This document shows, piece by piece, positions 1-7,743 of a DNA stretch of 64,000 bases. The DNA comes from Tenacibaculum discolor. Its GTDB lineage: Bacteria; Bacteroidota; Bacteroidia; Flavobacteriales; Flavobacteriaceae. Under the pieces are notes generated by a model, which saw nothing but the letters and a program-made list of their open reading frames with translations, made no database searches and was not told the DNA's origin. How positions within the stretch are numbered: the first letter of the stretch is position 1; each line of letters begins with the position of its first letter. The translations under genes and the position numbers were made by a program. Location: NCBI RefSeq assembly GCF_003664185.1, contig NZ_RCCS01000007.1:62001-126000 (forward strand), written 5' to 3'.

Positions 1-764
1 GTAGCACCTAAAGCACATGGAGCGTAAATATCAACATCTAATCCAAAAATGTCATTACCTAACACCACGTTAGCACCATATTTTTTACTTAACTCTTCTA
101 AACGAGCTTCATTAATATCATTTAAAATAACTTGTGCTCCTTCATCAGTAATATGCTTTACTAAAGTTTCACCAACATGACCAACACCTTGAACTAATAC
201 TTTTTTACCGTCTAAGTTCTCAGTTCCAAATTTGTATTTAGCAGCAGCCTTCATTCCCATATAAACACCATAAGCAGTTACAGGAGAAGGGTTTCCAGAA
301 CCTCCAATACTTTCAGAAACACCTGTTACGTGTGGAGTAACTTCACGGATAATATCCATGTCACGAGTTTCCATTCCAACATCTTCAGCAGTAATATATT
401 TTCCACCTAAAGAATTAACAAACTCACCAAATTTACGCATTAAAGCGTCGTTTTTTTGAGTTTTAGCATCACCAATAATAACTGCTTTACCACCACCAAG
501 GTTTAATCCAGTAATAGCAGACTTGTAAGTCATACCACGAGACAAACGTAAAACATCGTTTAAAGCTTCCCATTCACTTTTATATTGCCACATTCTAGTA
601 CCTCCTAAAGCAGGTCCTAAAGTTGTGTTATGGATACCGATAATTGCTTTTAAACCTGTATCTTCGTCGTTGCAAAAAACGATTTGCTCGTGATTGTCAA
701 AAGATAACTGACCAAACACTGGGTCATTCTTAAGATCTTTAGTATCAATGATTTCTGATGTCAT
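1..764 (-). CDS. Leucine dehydrogenase (Glu/Leu/Phe/Val dehydrogenase family), 3' part outside the window
   Basis: Reversible NAD-dependent oxidative deamination of branched-chain amino acids in the cytosol is the expected role. The minus-strand frame opens with ATG at 764 and stays open to the window edge, giving about 254 residues of a family usually near 360. The dimerisation domain carries [12 protein letters not shown] and the substrate-binding stretch [19 protein letters not shown] with its catalytic lysines. The Rossmann domain begins near residue 190 with [13 protein letters not shown]. The glycine-rich segment around residue 160 is typical of leucine rather than glutamate dehydrogenases. 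A good promoter and a hairpin-forming leader lie upstream. The family is certain; leucine as substrate is inferred from overall resemblance. Confidence 0.9.
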   Translation of the reverse strand, partial: MTSEIIDTKDLKNDPVFGQLSFDNHEQIVFCNDEDTGLKAIIGIHNTTLGPALGGTRMWQYKSEWEALNDVLRLSRGMTYKSAITGLNLGGGKAVIIGDAKTQKNDALMRKFGEFVNSLGGKYITAEDVGMETRDMDIIREVTPHVTGVSESIGGSGNPSPVTAYGVYMGMKAAAKYKFGTENLDGKKVLVQGVGHVGETLVKHITDEGAQVILNDINEARLEELSKKYGANVVLGNDIFGLDVDIYAPCALGA

Positions 765-816
765 TTGTTTTATTTTTTAATTTGAGATGATTTGGACAAT
801 CTCAAAAATTCGAGGG

Positions 817-848
817 CAAAAATAAGAAATCGTTAAAACATAAGCAAA
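817..848 (-). promoter_or_regulatory. Bacteroidota-type promoter of the leucine dehydrogenase gene
   Basis: On the minus strand TTTG at 848-845 is followed after 20 nt by TATTTTTG at 824-817, an exact match to the TAnnTTTG -7 element. Transcription would start near 810. The leader would contain an inverted repeat with 8-bp arms (781-788 and 799-806, TTTGAGAT / ATCTCAAA), which may be an operator or an RNA hairpin. Confidence 0.6.
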
Positions 849-919
849 AAAAGTGGTCTTAATTAAGGTATCTTTAACAGGACCCCTTTATAAAGTTTAA
901 TTTTTATAATAGAATAGAA

Positions 920-2674
920 TTGAAAGCATTACAATACTTAAACAAGTACTTTGTTAAATACAAATGGAGGTTATTACTAGGAATTTTAATTACGATATTA
1001 TCAAAAATACTAACGCTAAAAATTCCTGATTTTGTTGGAGACTCTTTAAATGTTGTAGAAGATTATCAGTTAGGGAAAATAACTGAAATGTCTGAAGTAA
1101 AAAGTATCCTTTTCAAGAACATCTTACTTATAATAGGAGTAACCTTATTAGGCGGTTTTTTTACTTTTTTAATGCGTCAAACTATTATAGTAATGTCTCG
1201 ATTAATAGAGTTTGATTTAAAAAATGAGATTTACCAACAATACCAACGACTATCACTTAATTTTTATAAGCAAAATAGAACAGGTGATTTAATGAACCGT
1301 ATAAGTGAAGATGTGTCTAAGGTTCGTATGTATTTTGGACCAGCTATTATGTATTCATTAAATATGTTGGTTTCTTTTGCAGTTGGATTTACCCAAATGT
1401 ATGCGATATCACCAAAACTTACTTTGTATACAATGATACCTTTTCCAGTATTATCGATATCAGTTTTTGTATTGAGCAAGCAAATAAATAAGCGAAGTAC
1501 AGTAGTTCAGCAATACCTTTCAAAATTAACTACTTTTAATCAAGAATTTTTCTCTGGAATTAATGTGGTAAAATCATATGCAATAGAAAGTGCTGTGATT
1601 AAAAATTTTGATACGTTGGCTGATGCAAGCAAAGACAAAAACATTAACTTATATAAAGTACAGGCATTATTTTTTCCATTAATGATTTTATTAATAGGAA
1701 TTAGTAACATTATCGTTTTGTATGTTGGTGGTACATTATATATCAATGGAGAAATTCAAGTAGGAGCCATTGGTGCTTTTGTTATGTATGTAAATATTTT
1801 AACGTGGCCAGTAGCTGTAGTTGGTTGGGTAACTTCCATGGTACAGCAGGCAGAAGCTTCTCAAGAAAGAATAAATGAATTTTTAGAACAAGTTCCTGAA
1901 ATTAAAAATGCAAATGAAGAAGAAACTGTAATAGAAGGAGAAATAGAGTTTAAGCATGTTTCGTTAACTTATGAAGACACAAATATCACAGCTTTAAAAG
2001 ATGTGAGCTTTAAAGTAGAAAAAGGAGAAACATTAGCAATATTAGGAAAAACAGGAAGTGGTAAGTCGTCTATTATTAATTTAGTTTCACGTTTGTATGA
2101 TACTACAGGAGGAACTGTGTTAATGGATGGAAAAGATATTAAAACCTGTAATTTATATGATATAAGAAACCAAATAGGTTTTGTACCGCAAGAACCATTT
2201 TTATTTTCAGATACCATTGAAAATAATATAAAATTTGGTAAAGAAGATGCTACTGAAGAAGAAATTATTGAAGCGGCTAAAAATGCTGTTATACACGATA
2301 ATATTATCGATTTTAAACAAGGCTATAAAACTATTTTAGGAGAACGTGGTGTTACGCTTTCTGGAGGACAGAAGCAACGAACTTCTATTGCAAGAGCAAT
2401 TATAAAAGACCCTAAGATTTTAATTTTTGATGATTGTTTATCAGCAGTAGATACTGAGACAGAAGAAAGAATTTTATCAAATTTAGAACGAGTTTCTAGT
2501 GATAAAACAACCATAATAATAAGCCATAGGGTATCGTCAGCAAAAAATGCAGATAAAATAATTGTACTAGATAACGGAAAGATAATTCAGCAAGGTGTTC
2601 ATAATCAATTAGTAAAACAAGAGGGTTATTACAAAGAGTTGTATGAGCAGCAGCTTTTAGAAAAAGAAATATAG
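920..2674 (+). CDS. ABC exporter, fused permease and ATPase
   Basis: This is a 584-residue half-transporter. Residues 1-320 form the six-helix type-I exporter domain and about 335-584 the ATPase. Walker A GKTGSGKS is near 375, the signature LSGGQ near 480 and the H-loop SHR near 533. Walker B reads ILIFDD, so an aspartate stands where the catalytic glutamate is expected; this substitution is known in heterodimeric exporters of the BmrC/YheI type. No partner half-transporter is adjacent. The start codon is TTG at 920, which gives a normal N-terminus (MKALQYLNKY); no in-frame ATG lies nearby. The substrate is unknown; multidrug or lipid export is a family-level guess. Confidence 0.88.
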   Translation: MKALQYLNKYFVKYKWRLLLGILITILSKILTLKIPDFVGDSLNVVEDYQLGKITEMSEVKSILFKNILLIIGVTLLGGFFTFLMRQTIIVMSRLIEFDLKNEIYQQYQRLSLNFYKQNRTGDLMNRISEDVSKVRMYFGPAIMYSLNMLVSFAVGFTQMYAISPKLTLYTMIPFPVLSISVFVLSKQINKRSTVVQQYLSKLTTFNQEFFSGINVVKSYAIESAVIKNFDTLADASKDKNINLYKVQALFFPLMILLIGISNIIVLYVGGTLYINGEIQVGAIGAFVMYVNILTWPVAVVGWVTSMVQQAEASQERINEFLEQVPEIKNANEEETVIEGEIEFKHVSLTYEDTNITALKDVSFKVEKGETLAILGKTGSGKSSIINLVSRLYDTTGGTVLMDGKDIKTCNLYDIRNQIGFVPQEPFLFSDTIENNIKFGKEDATEEEIIEAAKNAVIHDNIIDFKQGYKTILGERGVTLSGGQKQRTSIARAIIKDPKILIFDDCLSAVDTETEERILSNLERVSSDKTTIIISHRVSSAKNADKIIVLDNGKIIQQGVHNQLVKQEGYYKELYEQQLLEKEI

Positions 2675-2756
2675 CATTTCGTATTGTCAAGTCAAATATT
2701 TTGTTAGATTTGTTGAGAAAATTTAAGTAAACAACTATTATTTTAAGTAGCGAATT

Positions 2757-3119
2757 ATGAGCGAGAGAGTAGAACAAGAGGAAATCTTTTCACAGGTTTT
2801 AAGAGCAGGAAGAAGAACATATTTTTTTGATGTTAGATCTACAAAGGCAGATGATTATTATTTAACAGTGACAGAGAGTAAGAAGTTTACTCACGATGAT
2901 GGTTCTTTTCACTATCAAAAGCACAAAATTTATTTATATAAAGAAGATTTTAGCGACTTTAAAGAAATGTTGAATAAGGCAACAGACTTTATAGTAAACG
3001 AAAAAGGAGCTGAAGTAATCAGCGAGCGTCATCAAAAAGACTATAAAAAAGAAGAAAACGTAGCAACAGAAGCAACTTCAACAGAAAGTTTTACTGACGT
3101 TTCTTTCGACGATATTTAA
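2757..3119 (+). CDS. PUR-domain nucleic-acid-binding protein (DUF3276)
   Basis: This 120-residue protein has a single PUR-like domain of the DUF3276 family, widespread in Bacteroidota, which resembles the repeats of eukaryotic Pur-alpha and binds single-stranded nucleic acid. Residues 10-85 hold the beta-rich core (RAGRRTYFFDVR, then DDYYLTVTESKK) followed by a helix. The tail from about 90 is acidic and low in complexity, ending in FTDVSFDDI. The gene lies 82 bp after the ABC exporter and could be transcribed with it or alone. A strong hairpin follows it. The family is secure; the RNA or DNA target is unknown. Confidence 0.85.
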   Translation: MSERVEQEEIFSQVLRAGRRTYFFDVRSTKADDYYLTVTESKKFTHDDGSFHYQKHKIYLYKEDFSDFKEMLNKATDFIVNEKGAEVISERHQKDYKKEENVATEATSTESFTDVSFDDI

Positions 3120-3143
3120 GCAGAAGAAACTGTTTTGCATAAC

Positions 3144-3174
3144 TCTAAACACAAATGTATAATTTGTGTTTAGA
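3144..3174 (+). repeat. Perfect 13-bp inverted repeat downstream of the PUR gene
   Basis: TCTAAACACAAAT at 3144-3156 and its exact reverse complement at 3162-3174 are separated by GTATA. No U-tract follows at once, so it is not a canonical terminator. It could stabilise the PUR-protein transcript or be a protein-binding site. Flanking bases (TTGCATAAC and GTTGTGCA) can extend the stem with one wobble pair. Confidence 0.6.
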
Positions 3175-3221
3175 AGCCATGTTGTGCAGAAAAAAATCAA
3201 TTCAAATTCAATTTACACTAG

Positions 3222-3261
3222 AAAAACCGCCAGTTGTTGCACAGCAATTGGTGGTTTTTTA
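3222..3261. terminator. Bidirectional intrinsic terminator
   Basis: A stem of about 15 bp with two G-T wobbles (CCGCCAGTTG paired to CAATTGGTGG) is flanked by an A-run on the left and a T-run on the right, so it can act on both strands. It serves the plus-strand PUR gene and the small minus-strand frame that stops at 3266. Confidence 0.75.
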
Positions 3262-3265
3262 CTTT

Positions 3266-3397
3266 TTACATAAGTGATTTTATTTTGTTTGGTAGTTTTG
3301 ATGCGAATTCAACCAGCTGCTTATAAGTTAAAGTTCTACCTACTCTACTATTAAGTTTATCTTCACGCTGGCTAATCCTAAGTAATTTTTGTTTCAT
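3266..3397 (-). CDS. Possible 43-residue basic small protein
   Basis: A minus-strand frame from ATG at 3397 to TAA at 3266 encodes 43 residues rich in lysine and arginine (it contains RTLTYKQLVEFASKL). I do not recognise a family. Support comes from context: a plausible promoter lies just upstream (3423-3451), giving a short leader, and a strong terminator follows five bases after the stop. The 382-bp gap between the PUR gene and menF is otherwise empty. It may be a real small gene or the stump of a longer one; with no homologue in view the call is tentative. Confidence 0.4.
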   Translation of the reverse strand: MKQKLLRISQREDKLNSRVGRTLTYKQLVEFASKLPNKIKSLM

Positions 3398-3422
3398 AGG
3401 AAAGCTAGTTTTTGAGTTCTCC

Positions 3423-3451
3423 TAAATATAATAAAAAAAACTGAATTTCAA
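3423..3451 (-). promoter_or_regulatory. Candidate promoter of the small minus-strand gene
   Basis: On the minus strand TTG (3451-3449), an 18-nt spacer and TATATTTA (3430-3423) approximate the Bacteroidota promoter, with one mismatch to TAnnTTTG. The start of transcription would fall about 20 nt before the ATG at 3397. Confidence 0.35.
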
Positions 3452-3501
3452 TGGGTTATGTTGTGTTTGAGCTAAAGTATTTTATCAGATAGTTGTTTTT
3501 C

Positions 3502-4539
3502 TTATAAAACTTTTTTCATGGTAGTTGTTTTCGCAACCGTTTCTTGCCATTCTTTTACAGGATTACTGTCGCGTGTAATTCCTCCACCAACATAAATATT
3601 TACAGTCTTATTAGAAACCTCCATACAACGAAGATTAACAAACAAATTACTTTCTTTATCGTTAATGTTTAACTCTCCTAAAAAACCCGTGTAAAAGCTC
3701 CTATGGTAGCTTTCATTATCTAAAATAAACTGTTTTGATGTTTCTAAAGGCAATCCGCAAACAGCAGGAGTAGGATGCAAACTTTTAATTAATGAAGCAG
3801 TATTAGTTTTTAATTTACCATTAAGTATAGTTCTTAAATGAAGTAACTTTCCAGCTTTAATAGTTTCTATACCTGATGTAGTAATTTCTGAAGATATATC
3901 AGATAATCTGTCAATGATGTAATCAGTTACAAACTGTTGTTCTTCTAACTCTTTTGGTTGCCAAGTAACATTAGTTGTGTCATTGTAAACTTGTGTTCCG
4001 GCCAAAGCCATAGTAGTAAAATTCTTATTTTGAATACTAACTAAGGTCTCTGGAGTAGCTCCTAACCACATCCCAACCTTAGGATGATACCATACATATA
4101 CAAAAGCAGTATGGTAGCTGTTTAAGAGTTTTTGAAATGTTTCAATAAGGTTAAAGTCAGATAACTCAACTTTTTCCTTTCTAGATAGCACCACTTTTTT
4201 AAACTCCTGGTTTTTAATAGCAGCTATTCCTTTTTCAACCAGTTGAATGTGATTTTCTTCAGAAGTTGTATCAGGGTTATGATTTGTGTTGCTAGTTAGA
4301 GAACCATTAATAGTAGTACCTTCTTCAATGTAGGTAGATTGATTTTTAGGAATTAAGATAGCATCCTCTTTATTATCAAACGGAGCAAAAATAAATCCAC
4401 TTTCACTATAATCTTTCGAGGTAATTAAGTTATTATTCTGTTGAAACCACCCCTTAATTGTAGAACAGTTAGGTTTTCTATACGTAACAAAAGGTAATTG
4501 TTTGTCTAAAGTTTCTTTTATGTTTGAAAAAATACTCAA
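3502..4539 (-). CDS. menF: Isochorismate synthase
   Basis: Converts chorismate to isochorismate, the entry step to menaquinone. The 345 residues match a single chorismate-binding domain: KKVVLSRKEKVEL with the catalytic lysine, LGATPETLV with a conserved glutamate, then MALAGTQ, and the C-terminal LRCMEV...YVGGGITRDS with its magnesium-binding acidic residues. The N-terminal 80 residues are poorly conserved, as usual. The ATG at 4539 overlaps the end of the upstream hydrolase by four bases, so translation is probably coupled. The nearby menI-type thioesterase points to menaquinone rather than a siderophore. EntC-like activity would be the same reaction. Confidence 0.88.
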   Translation of the reverse strand: MSIFSNIKETLDKQLPFVTYRKPNCSTIKGWFQQNNNLITSKDYSESGFIFAPFDNKEDAILIPKNQSTYIEEGTTINGSLTSNTNHNPDTTSEENHIQLVEKGIAAIKNQEFKKVVLSRKEKVELSDFNLIETFQKLLNSYHTAFVYVWYHPKVGMWLGATPETLVSIQNKNFTTMALAGTQVYNDTTNVTWQPKELEEQQFVTDYIIDRLSDISSEITTSGIETIKAGKLLHLRTILNGKLKTNTASLIKSLHPTPAVCGLPLETSKQFILDNESYHRSFYTGFLGELNINDKESNLFVNLRCMEVSNKTVNIYVGGGITRDSNPVKEWQETVAKTTTMKKVL

Positions 4540-5387
4540 TCTAGTTGTTGTATTAAAAGTTCTTTAATCGTGTCAAATTTACTCCAAATAAATCCATGGC
4601 CAGCATCAGAAATGCTAATTAACTCAAACTGATTTTTAGGAAACCGTTCTTTTAAAAATAAAGAGTTTTCAAAAAGAACAATCCAATCATTGGTTCCATG
4701 AATGCTTACTATGTTGTTAGGAGTAGAATTCCAGTTGTTTTCAAAAAGTTGTAAATCTTGTTTATGAGATAACTTTTCTTTGCTAGCTTCTTGCCAAATG
4801 GGTGGAACCAACCATCGAGTAAGCTTCCACTTATATAAATTTAAAGACCATGGCATAGGTTCTATTTCGCTATACACTGCTGGAGCCAACAAAATCACTT
4901 TCCGAATCTTTTGTTGTATAGCCAAAGCAATAGGGCCGCCATAAGAGTAGCCTACTAGTATTGTTTTGTTGGGGTTATAGTCTTGTAAGATACTCTTTAA
5001 CATATCACGTTCAAAAGCAATACTTTCTTGAACAGGGTTTTTGTCTTGATAATTATAACCAATCCTGTCGTATGAAATCATGTTTACTTTACTAAGCAAT
5101 ACACTGTCTTTCATATATCTTACGAAATCAGTAGAAGAACCTATGGTTCCATGAACAAAAATGAGTGTAGGTAAAGTTGTGTCTTTTATAATGGAAAGTT
5201 TCCTAAACTCAAACCCTTTAAAGTTTTCATGAGTGAGTATAGGAGTGTGAGAACTATCCGAAAACTTTTCAAGTACTTTTGTATCAGATTTTGGAGCAGA
5301 AAAATTCCAGAATAAATAATACAAAATAAGAAAGAGCACAAAGAGAGTAACTCCAACAATTTTTAAGATTTTCTTTAACAATTTCAT
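4536..5387 (-). CDS. Membrane-anchored alpha/beta hydrolase
   Basis: This 283-residue hydrolase has an N-terminal hydrophobic anchor at about residues 10-28. The alpha/beta fold shows an oxyanion motif FVHGTIGSS, the nucleophile elbow GYSYGG, an acid in HGTNDWIV and the histidine in DAGHGFIW, so the Ser-Asp-His triad is complete. It lies one base after the thioesterase gene and overlaps menF by four bases, in one operon. Its position invites assignment as MenH (SHCHC synthase), but MenH proteins are normally soluble and shorter, so the membrane anchor argues against this. It could act on a membrane lipid or quinone-pathway ester. Confidence 0.7.
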   Translation of the reverse strand: MKLLKKILKIVGVTLFVLFLILYYLFWNFSAPKSDTKVLEKFSDSSHTPILTHENFKGFEFRKLSIIKDTTLPTLIFVHGTIGSSTDFVRYMKDSVLLSKVNMISYDRIGYNYQDKNPVQESIAFERDMLKSILQDYNPNKTILVGYSYGGPIALAIQQKIRKVILLAPAVYSEIEPMPWSLNLYKWKLTRWLVPPIWQEASKEKLSHKQDLQLFENNWNSTPNNIVSIHGTNDWIVLFENSLFLKERFPKNQFELISISDAGHGFIWSKFDTIKELLIQQLD

Positions 5388-5388
5388 G

Positions 5389-5805
5389 CTACTGTTTATC
5401 TAAAACAATATTGGTAATCTTACAAAGTGAAATCAAATTATCATCCTCATCAACAATTCTCACTTCCCATAAATGTGTAGTTCTACCTTTATGAATAGCT
5501 TTAGCGGTAGCAAAAACATGTCCTTCTCGCTTACTTTTGATATGATTGATGCTTAACTCAATTCCTTTTACAATTTTAGAAGAATCTCTTAAGAAAAAAG
5601 CAGAAGCACAACTACCTACCGATTCAGCTAGGGCAGCTGTTGCTCCACCGTGTAATATTCCATAAGGTTGATGTACTTTAGGAGTTACAGGCATCTTTGC
5701 TGTAATAAAATCATCTCCTAAATCAACAAACTCTATTTCTAAAGTTTCCATTAAGGTGTTTTTATTGCAGTTGTTTAAGATTGTAAGAGATTCTTGCTTG
5801 TTCAT
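5389..5805 (-). CDS. menI: Hotdog thioesterase, probable 1,4-dihydroxy-2-naphthoyl-CoA hydrolase
   Basis: This 138-residue single hotdog-fold protein probably releases 1,4-dihydroxy-2-naphthoate from its CoA ester in menaquinone synthesis. The key segment GILHGGATAALAESVGS matches the YdiI/EntH type, with the HGG motif and the catalytic glutamate in AES; the later KGRTTHLWEVRIVDED also fits that group. It is the first gene of a tight minus-strand operon with the hydrolase and menF, which supports the menaquinone role. A phenylacetyl-CoA-type (PaaI) thioesterase is the alternative. The start is ATG at 5805. Confidence 0.72.
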   Translation of the reverse strand: MNKQESLTILNNCNKNTLMETLEIEFVDLGDDFITAKMPVTPKVHQPYGILHGGATAALAESVGSCASAFFLRDSSKIVKGIELSINHIKSKREGHVFATAKAIHKGRTTHLWEVRIVDEDDNLISLCKITNIVLDKQ

Positions 5806-5835
5806 TTTTACTAGAAATTATCACCCAAAAATACG

Positions 5836-5843
5836 TATTTTTG
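5836..5843 (+). promoter_or_regulatory. -7 promoter element for the pRiA4b-like gene
   Basis: TATTTTTG matches TAnnTTTG exactly and lies 20 bp before the ATG at 5864, giving a leader of about 14 nt. No clear TTG is present at the expected -33 position. This location also argues against any start upstream of 5864. Confidence 0.5.
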
Positions 5844-5863
5844 CATTGAATAAAAATGATAGA

Positions 5864-6364
5864 ATGTATAAAGTACGCGTAATTTTAGATACGAAAGAAG
5901 ATGTAATAAGAACCCTATTGATAAATGAAAAAACATCGTTAGAAAACCTACACTTTGATATTGCAAAAGCGTTTGGTTTTAACGGACAAGAAATGGCTTC
6001 TTTTTACCGTACCGATGAAGATTGGAATCAAGGAGAAGAAATTCCACTATTTAATATGTCAGAAACAGGTGATGGAATCTCAATGGCAACATGTATTTTA
6101 GAAGAAACCTTACCAAATCAACACGATAAGTTAATTTATGTGTATGATTTCTTACAAATGTGGACGTTTTATGTAGAGTTGATAGAACAGTCAAACGAAG
6201 CAGTAACTGAAACAAAAATGATTTTATCTGTTGGAGAAATCCCAGAAGAAGCTCCAGAAAAAGAATTTAAAGCAGAAGATCTTTCAAAAAATATAGACGA
6301 TGAAATTGATGATGAATTCAATAATTTTGAAAGTCTAGATGATTTTGACTTTGATAATTATTAA
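5864..6364 (+). CDS. Plasmid pRiA4b ORF-3-like protein
   Basis: The product has 166 residues when started at ATG 5864, where the conserved domain begins (MYKVRVILDTKEDVIR). The longest reading frame starts at 5756 inside the divergent thioesterase gene and would add 36 implausible residues. The PF07929-type domain fills residues 1-110 (FDIAKAFGFNGQEMASFYR, WNQGEEIPLF). The tail is strongly acidic (DDEIDDEFNNFESLDDFD). This family occurs both in mobile elements and, as here, as a stable chromosomal gene in Bacteroidota; its function is unknown. It is followed after 3 bp by the tsaC-type gene, so the two are co-transcribed. Confidence 0.8.
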   Translation: MYKVRVILDTKEDVIRTLLINEKTSLENLHFDIAKAFGFNGQEMASFYRTDEDWNQGEEIPLFNMSETGDGISMATCILEETLPNQHDKLIYVYDFLQMWTFYVELIEQSNEAVTETKMILSVGEIPEEAPEKEFKAEDLSKNIDDEIDDEFNNFESLDDFDFDNY

Positions 6365-6367
6365 GCT

Positions 6368-6988
6368 ATGGCACAATTTATAAAATTGTATAACGACAAC
6401 CCCAATCCAAAAGAGATTGAAAAAATTGTAAAAGTTTTACAAAATGGTGGGTTGATTATTTATCCAACCGATACTGTTTATGGTTTAGGTTGCGATATTA
6501 CCAATACTAAAGCACTAGAAAAAGTAGCGAGAATAAAAAAAGTAAAGCCAGAAAAAGCTAATTTTTCGTTTGTTTGTAACGATTTGAGTCACTTATCAGA
6601 TTATGTCAAACAAATTGATACAACCACCTATAAAATTTTAAAAAGAGCACTACCAGGACCATATACTTTTGTGTTACCAGGAAGTAATTCACTACCAAGA
6701 GCTTACAAAAAGCGTAAAACGGTAGGTATTCGTGTGCCAGATAATAATATTGCAAGAGCCATTGTAGCAGCTTTAGGGAACCCAATTGTATCTACGTCTA
6801 TACATGACGAAGATGAAGTATTAGAATACACAACCGACCCTGAATTAATCTTCGAGAAATGGCAAAATATAGTTGATGTTGTAGTTGATGGAGGATACGG
6901 AGATAATCATGCGTCTACGGTAATCGATTTAACAACAGATGAGCCAGAAGTACTTCGTGAAGGAAAAGGAAGTTTGGATATTTTGTAA
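6368..6988 (+). CDS. L-threonylcarbamoyladenylate synthase (Sua5/YciO/YrdC family)
   Basis: Makes threonylcarbamoyl-AMP from threonine, bicarbonate and ATP for the t6A modification of tRNAs. The 206 residues cover one YrdC domain: GGLIIYPTDTVYGLGCD near residue 25 is the diagnostic start, followed by the basic KKVKPEKANFSF stretch and PGPYTFVLPGS, then KRKTVGIRVPDN and the C-terminal STVIDLTTDEPEVLREGKG. It lacks the extra Sua5 domain, so it is of the YciO/TsaC length. It forms a two-gene operon with the preceding pRiA4b-like gene. The YciO subgroup may have a related but distinct activity. Confidence 0.87.
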   Translation: MAQFIKLYNDNPNPKEIEKIVKVLQNGGLIIYPTDTVYGLGCDITNTKALEKVARIKKVKPEKANFSFVCNDLSHLSDYVKQIDTTTYKILKRALPGPYTFVLPGSNSLPRAYKKRKTVGIRVPDNNIARAIVAALGNPIVSTSIHDEDEVLEYTTDPELIFEKWQNIVDVVVDGGYGDNHASTVIDLTTDEPEVLREGKGSLDIL

Positions 6989-7074
6989 CAGTAAGGCTTA
7001 GTTTAGATTTTAAAAAAATCACTTTCCATTTAAAAACACAATTCTTATCTTAGTAAAGATAGAAAAAAGGATAT

Positions 7075-7743
7075 ATGTTTTTACTGGATAGATTCCCTAA
7101 CGACAGCGGACCAATATATCAAGAAACCATAGCAGGCAGATTGCCTGTTGAACCTTTCAATACCTTTAGTAACTTAATTTTTATAGTACTACTGATTTAC
7201 TTCGGAAGAAGAATCTATCAAAACCCTAAACAATACCCATTTTTTCTGTTTGCCATTCCAGTAATATTTATCAGTTGGATAGGAGGTACCATGTTTCACG
7301 GAACACGAAGTCATGAGTTTTGGTTGTTGTTAGATTGGGTTCCTATTATGATTGTATGTTTAGGAGCTATTATTTATTTCATAGGAAAAATTAAAAAGAA
7401 ATGGTGGCAACGATTAGCAATAATTGTAGCTATACTTTTAGTATCCGTTTTACCAAGATTTTTACCAATACCTTCTGGATATAGAACATCGTTTGGATAT
7501 GCAGTAACAGCATTTGCAGTAATAACTCCATTAATTTGGTATGCTTACAAAACACATTGGAAAAACGTAAAGTATATAATGTATGGAGGAATGGTGTTTG
7601 GAATAGCGTTACTATTTAGAACGTTGGATAATAAAGTAGAGTTACTACCTATGGGAACGCACTGGCTATGGCATACTTTCGGCGGAATTGCAGTCTTCTT
7701 CCTATTATATTATATCTATAAAGATGAGCAAGAATTAACGTAG
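7075..7743 (+). CDS. Ceramidase-family (CREST superfamily) membrane protein
   Basis: The protein has 222 residues and about seven transmembrane segments. The alkaline-ceramidase signature is clear: EPFNTFSNLIF near residue 25, MFHGTRSHEFWLLLDWVP near residue 75 with the zinc-ligand histidine and the aspartate, and HWLWHTFGG near residue 202 with two histidines. This suggests a zinc-dependent intramembrane amidase acting on ceramides or a similar lipid, plausible because many Bacteroidota make sphingolipids. Its last nine bases overlap the end of the convergent glycosyltransferase gene. The fold is secure; the substrate is inferred. Confidence 0.8.
   Translation: MFLLDRFPNDSGPIYQETIAGRLPVEPFNTFSNLIFIVLLIYFGRRIYQNPKQYPFFLFAIPVIFISWIGGTMFHGTRSHEFWLLLDWVPIMIVCLGAIIYFIGKIKKKWWQRLAIIVAILLVSVLPRFLPIPSGYRTSFGYAVTAFAVITPLIWYAYKTHWKNVKYIMYGGMVFGIALLFRTLDNKVELLPMGTHWLWHTFGGIAVFFLLYYIYKDEQELT

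Noticed and set aside
5864..6364. Mobile element at the pRiA4b-like gene
   Set aside because: No transposase, inverted ends or composition change; the gene forms an operon with a housekeeping gene.
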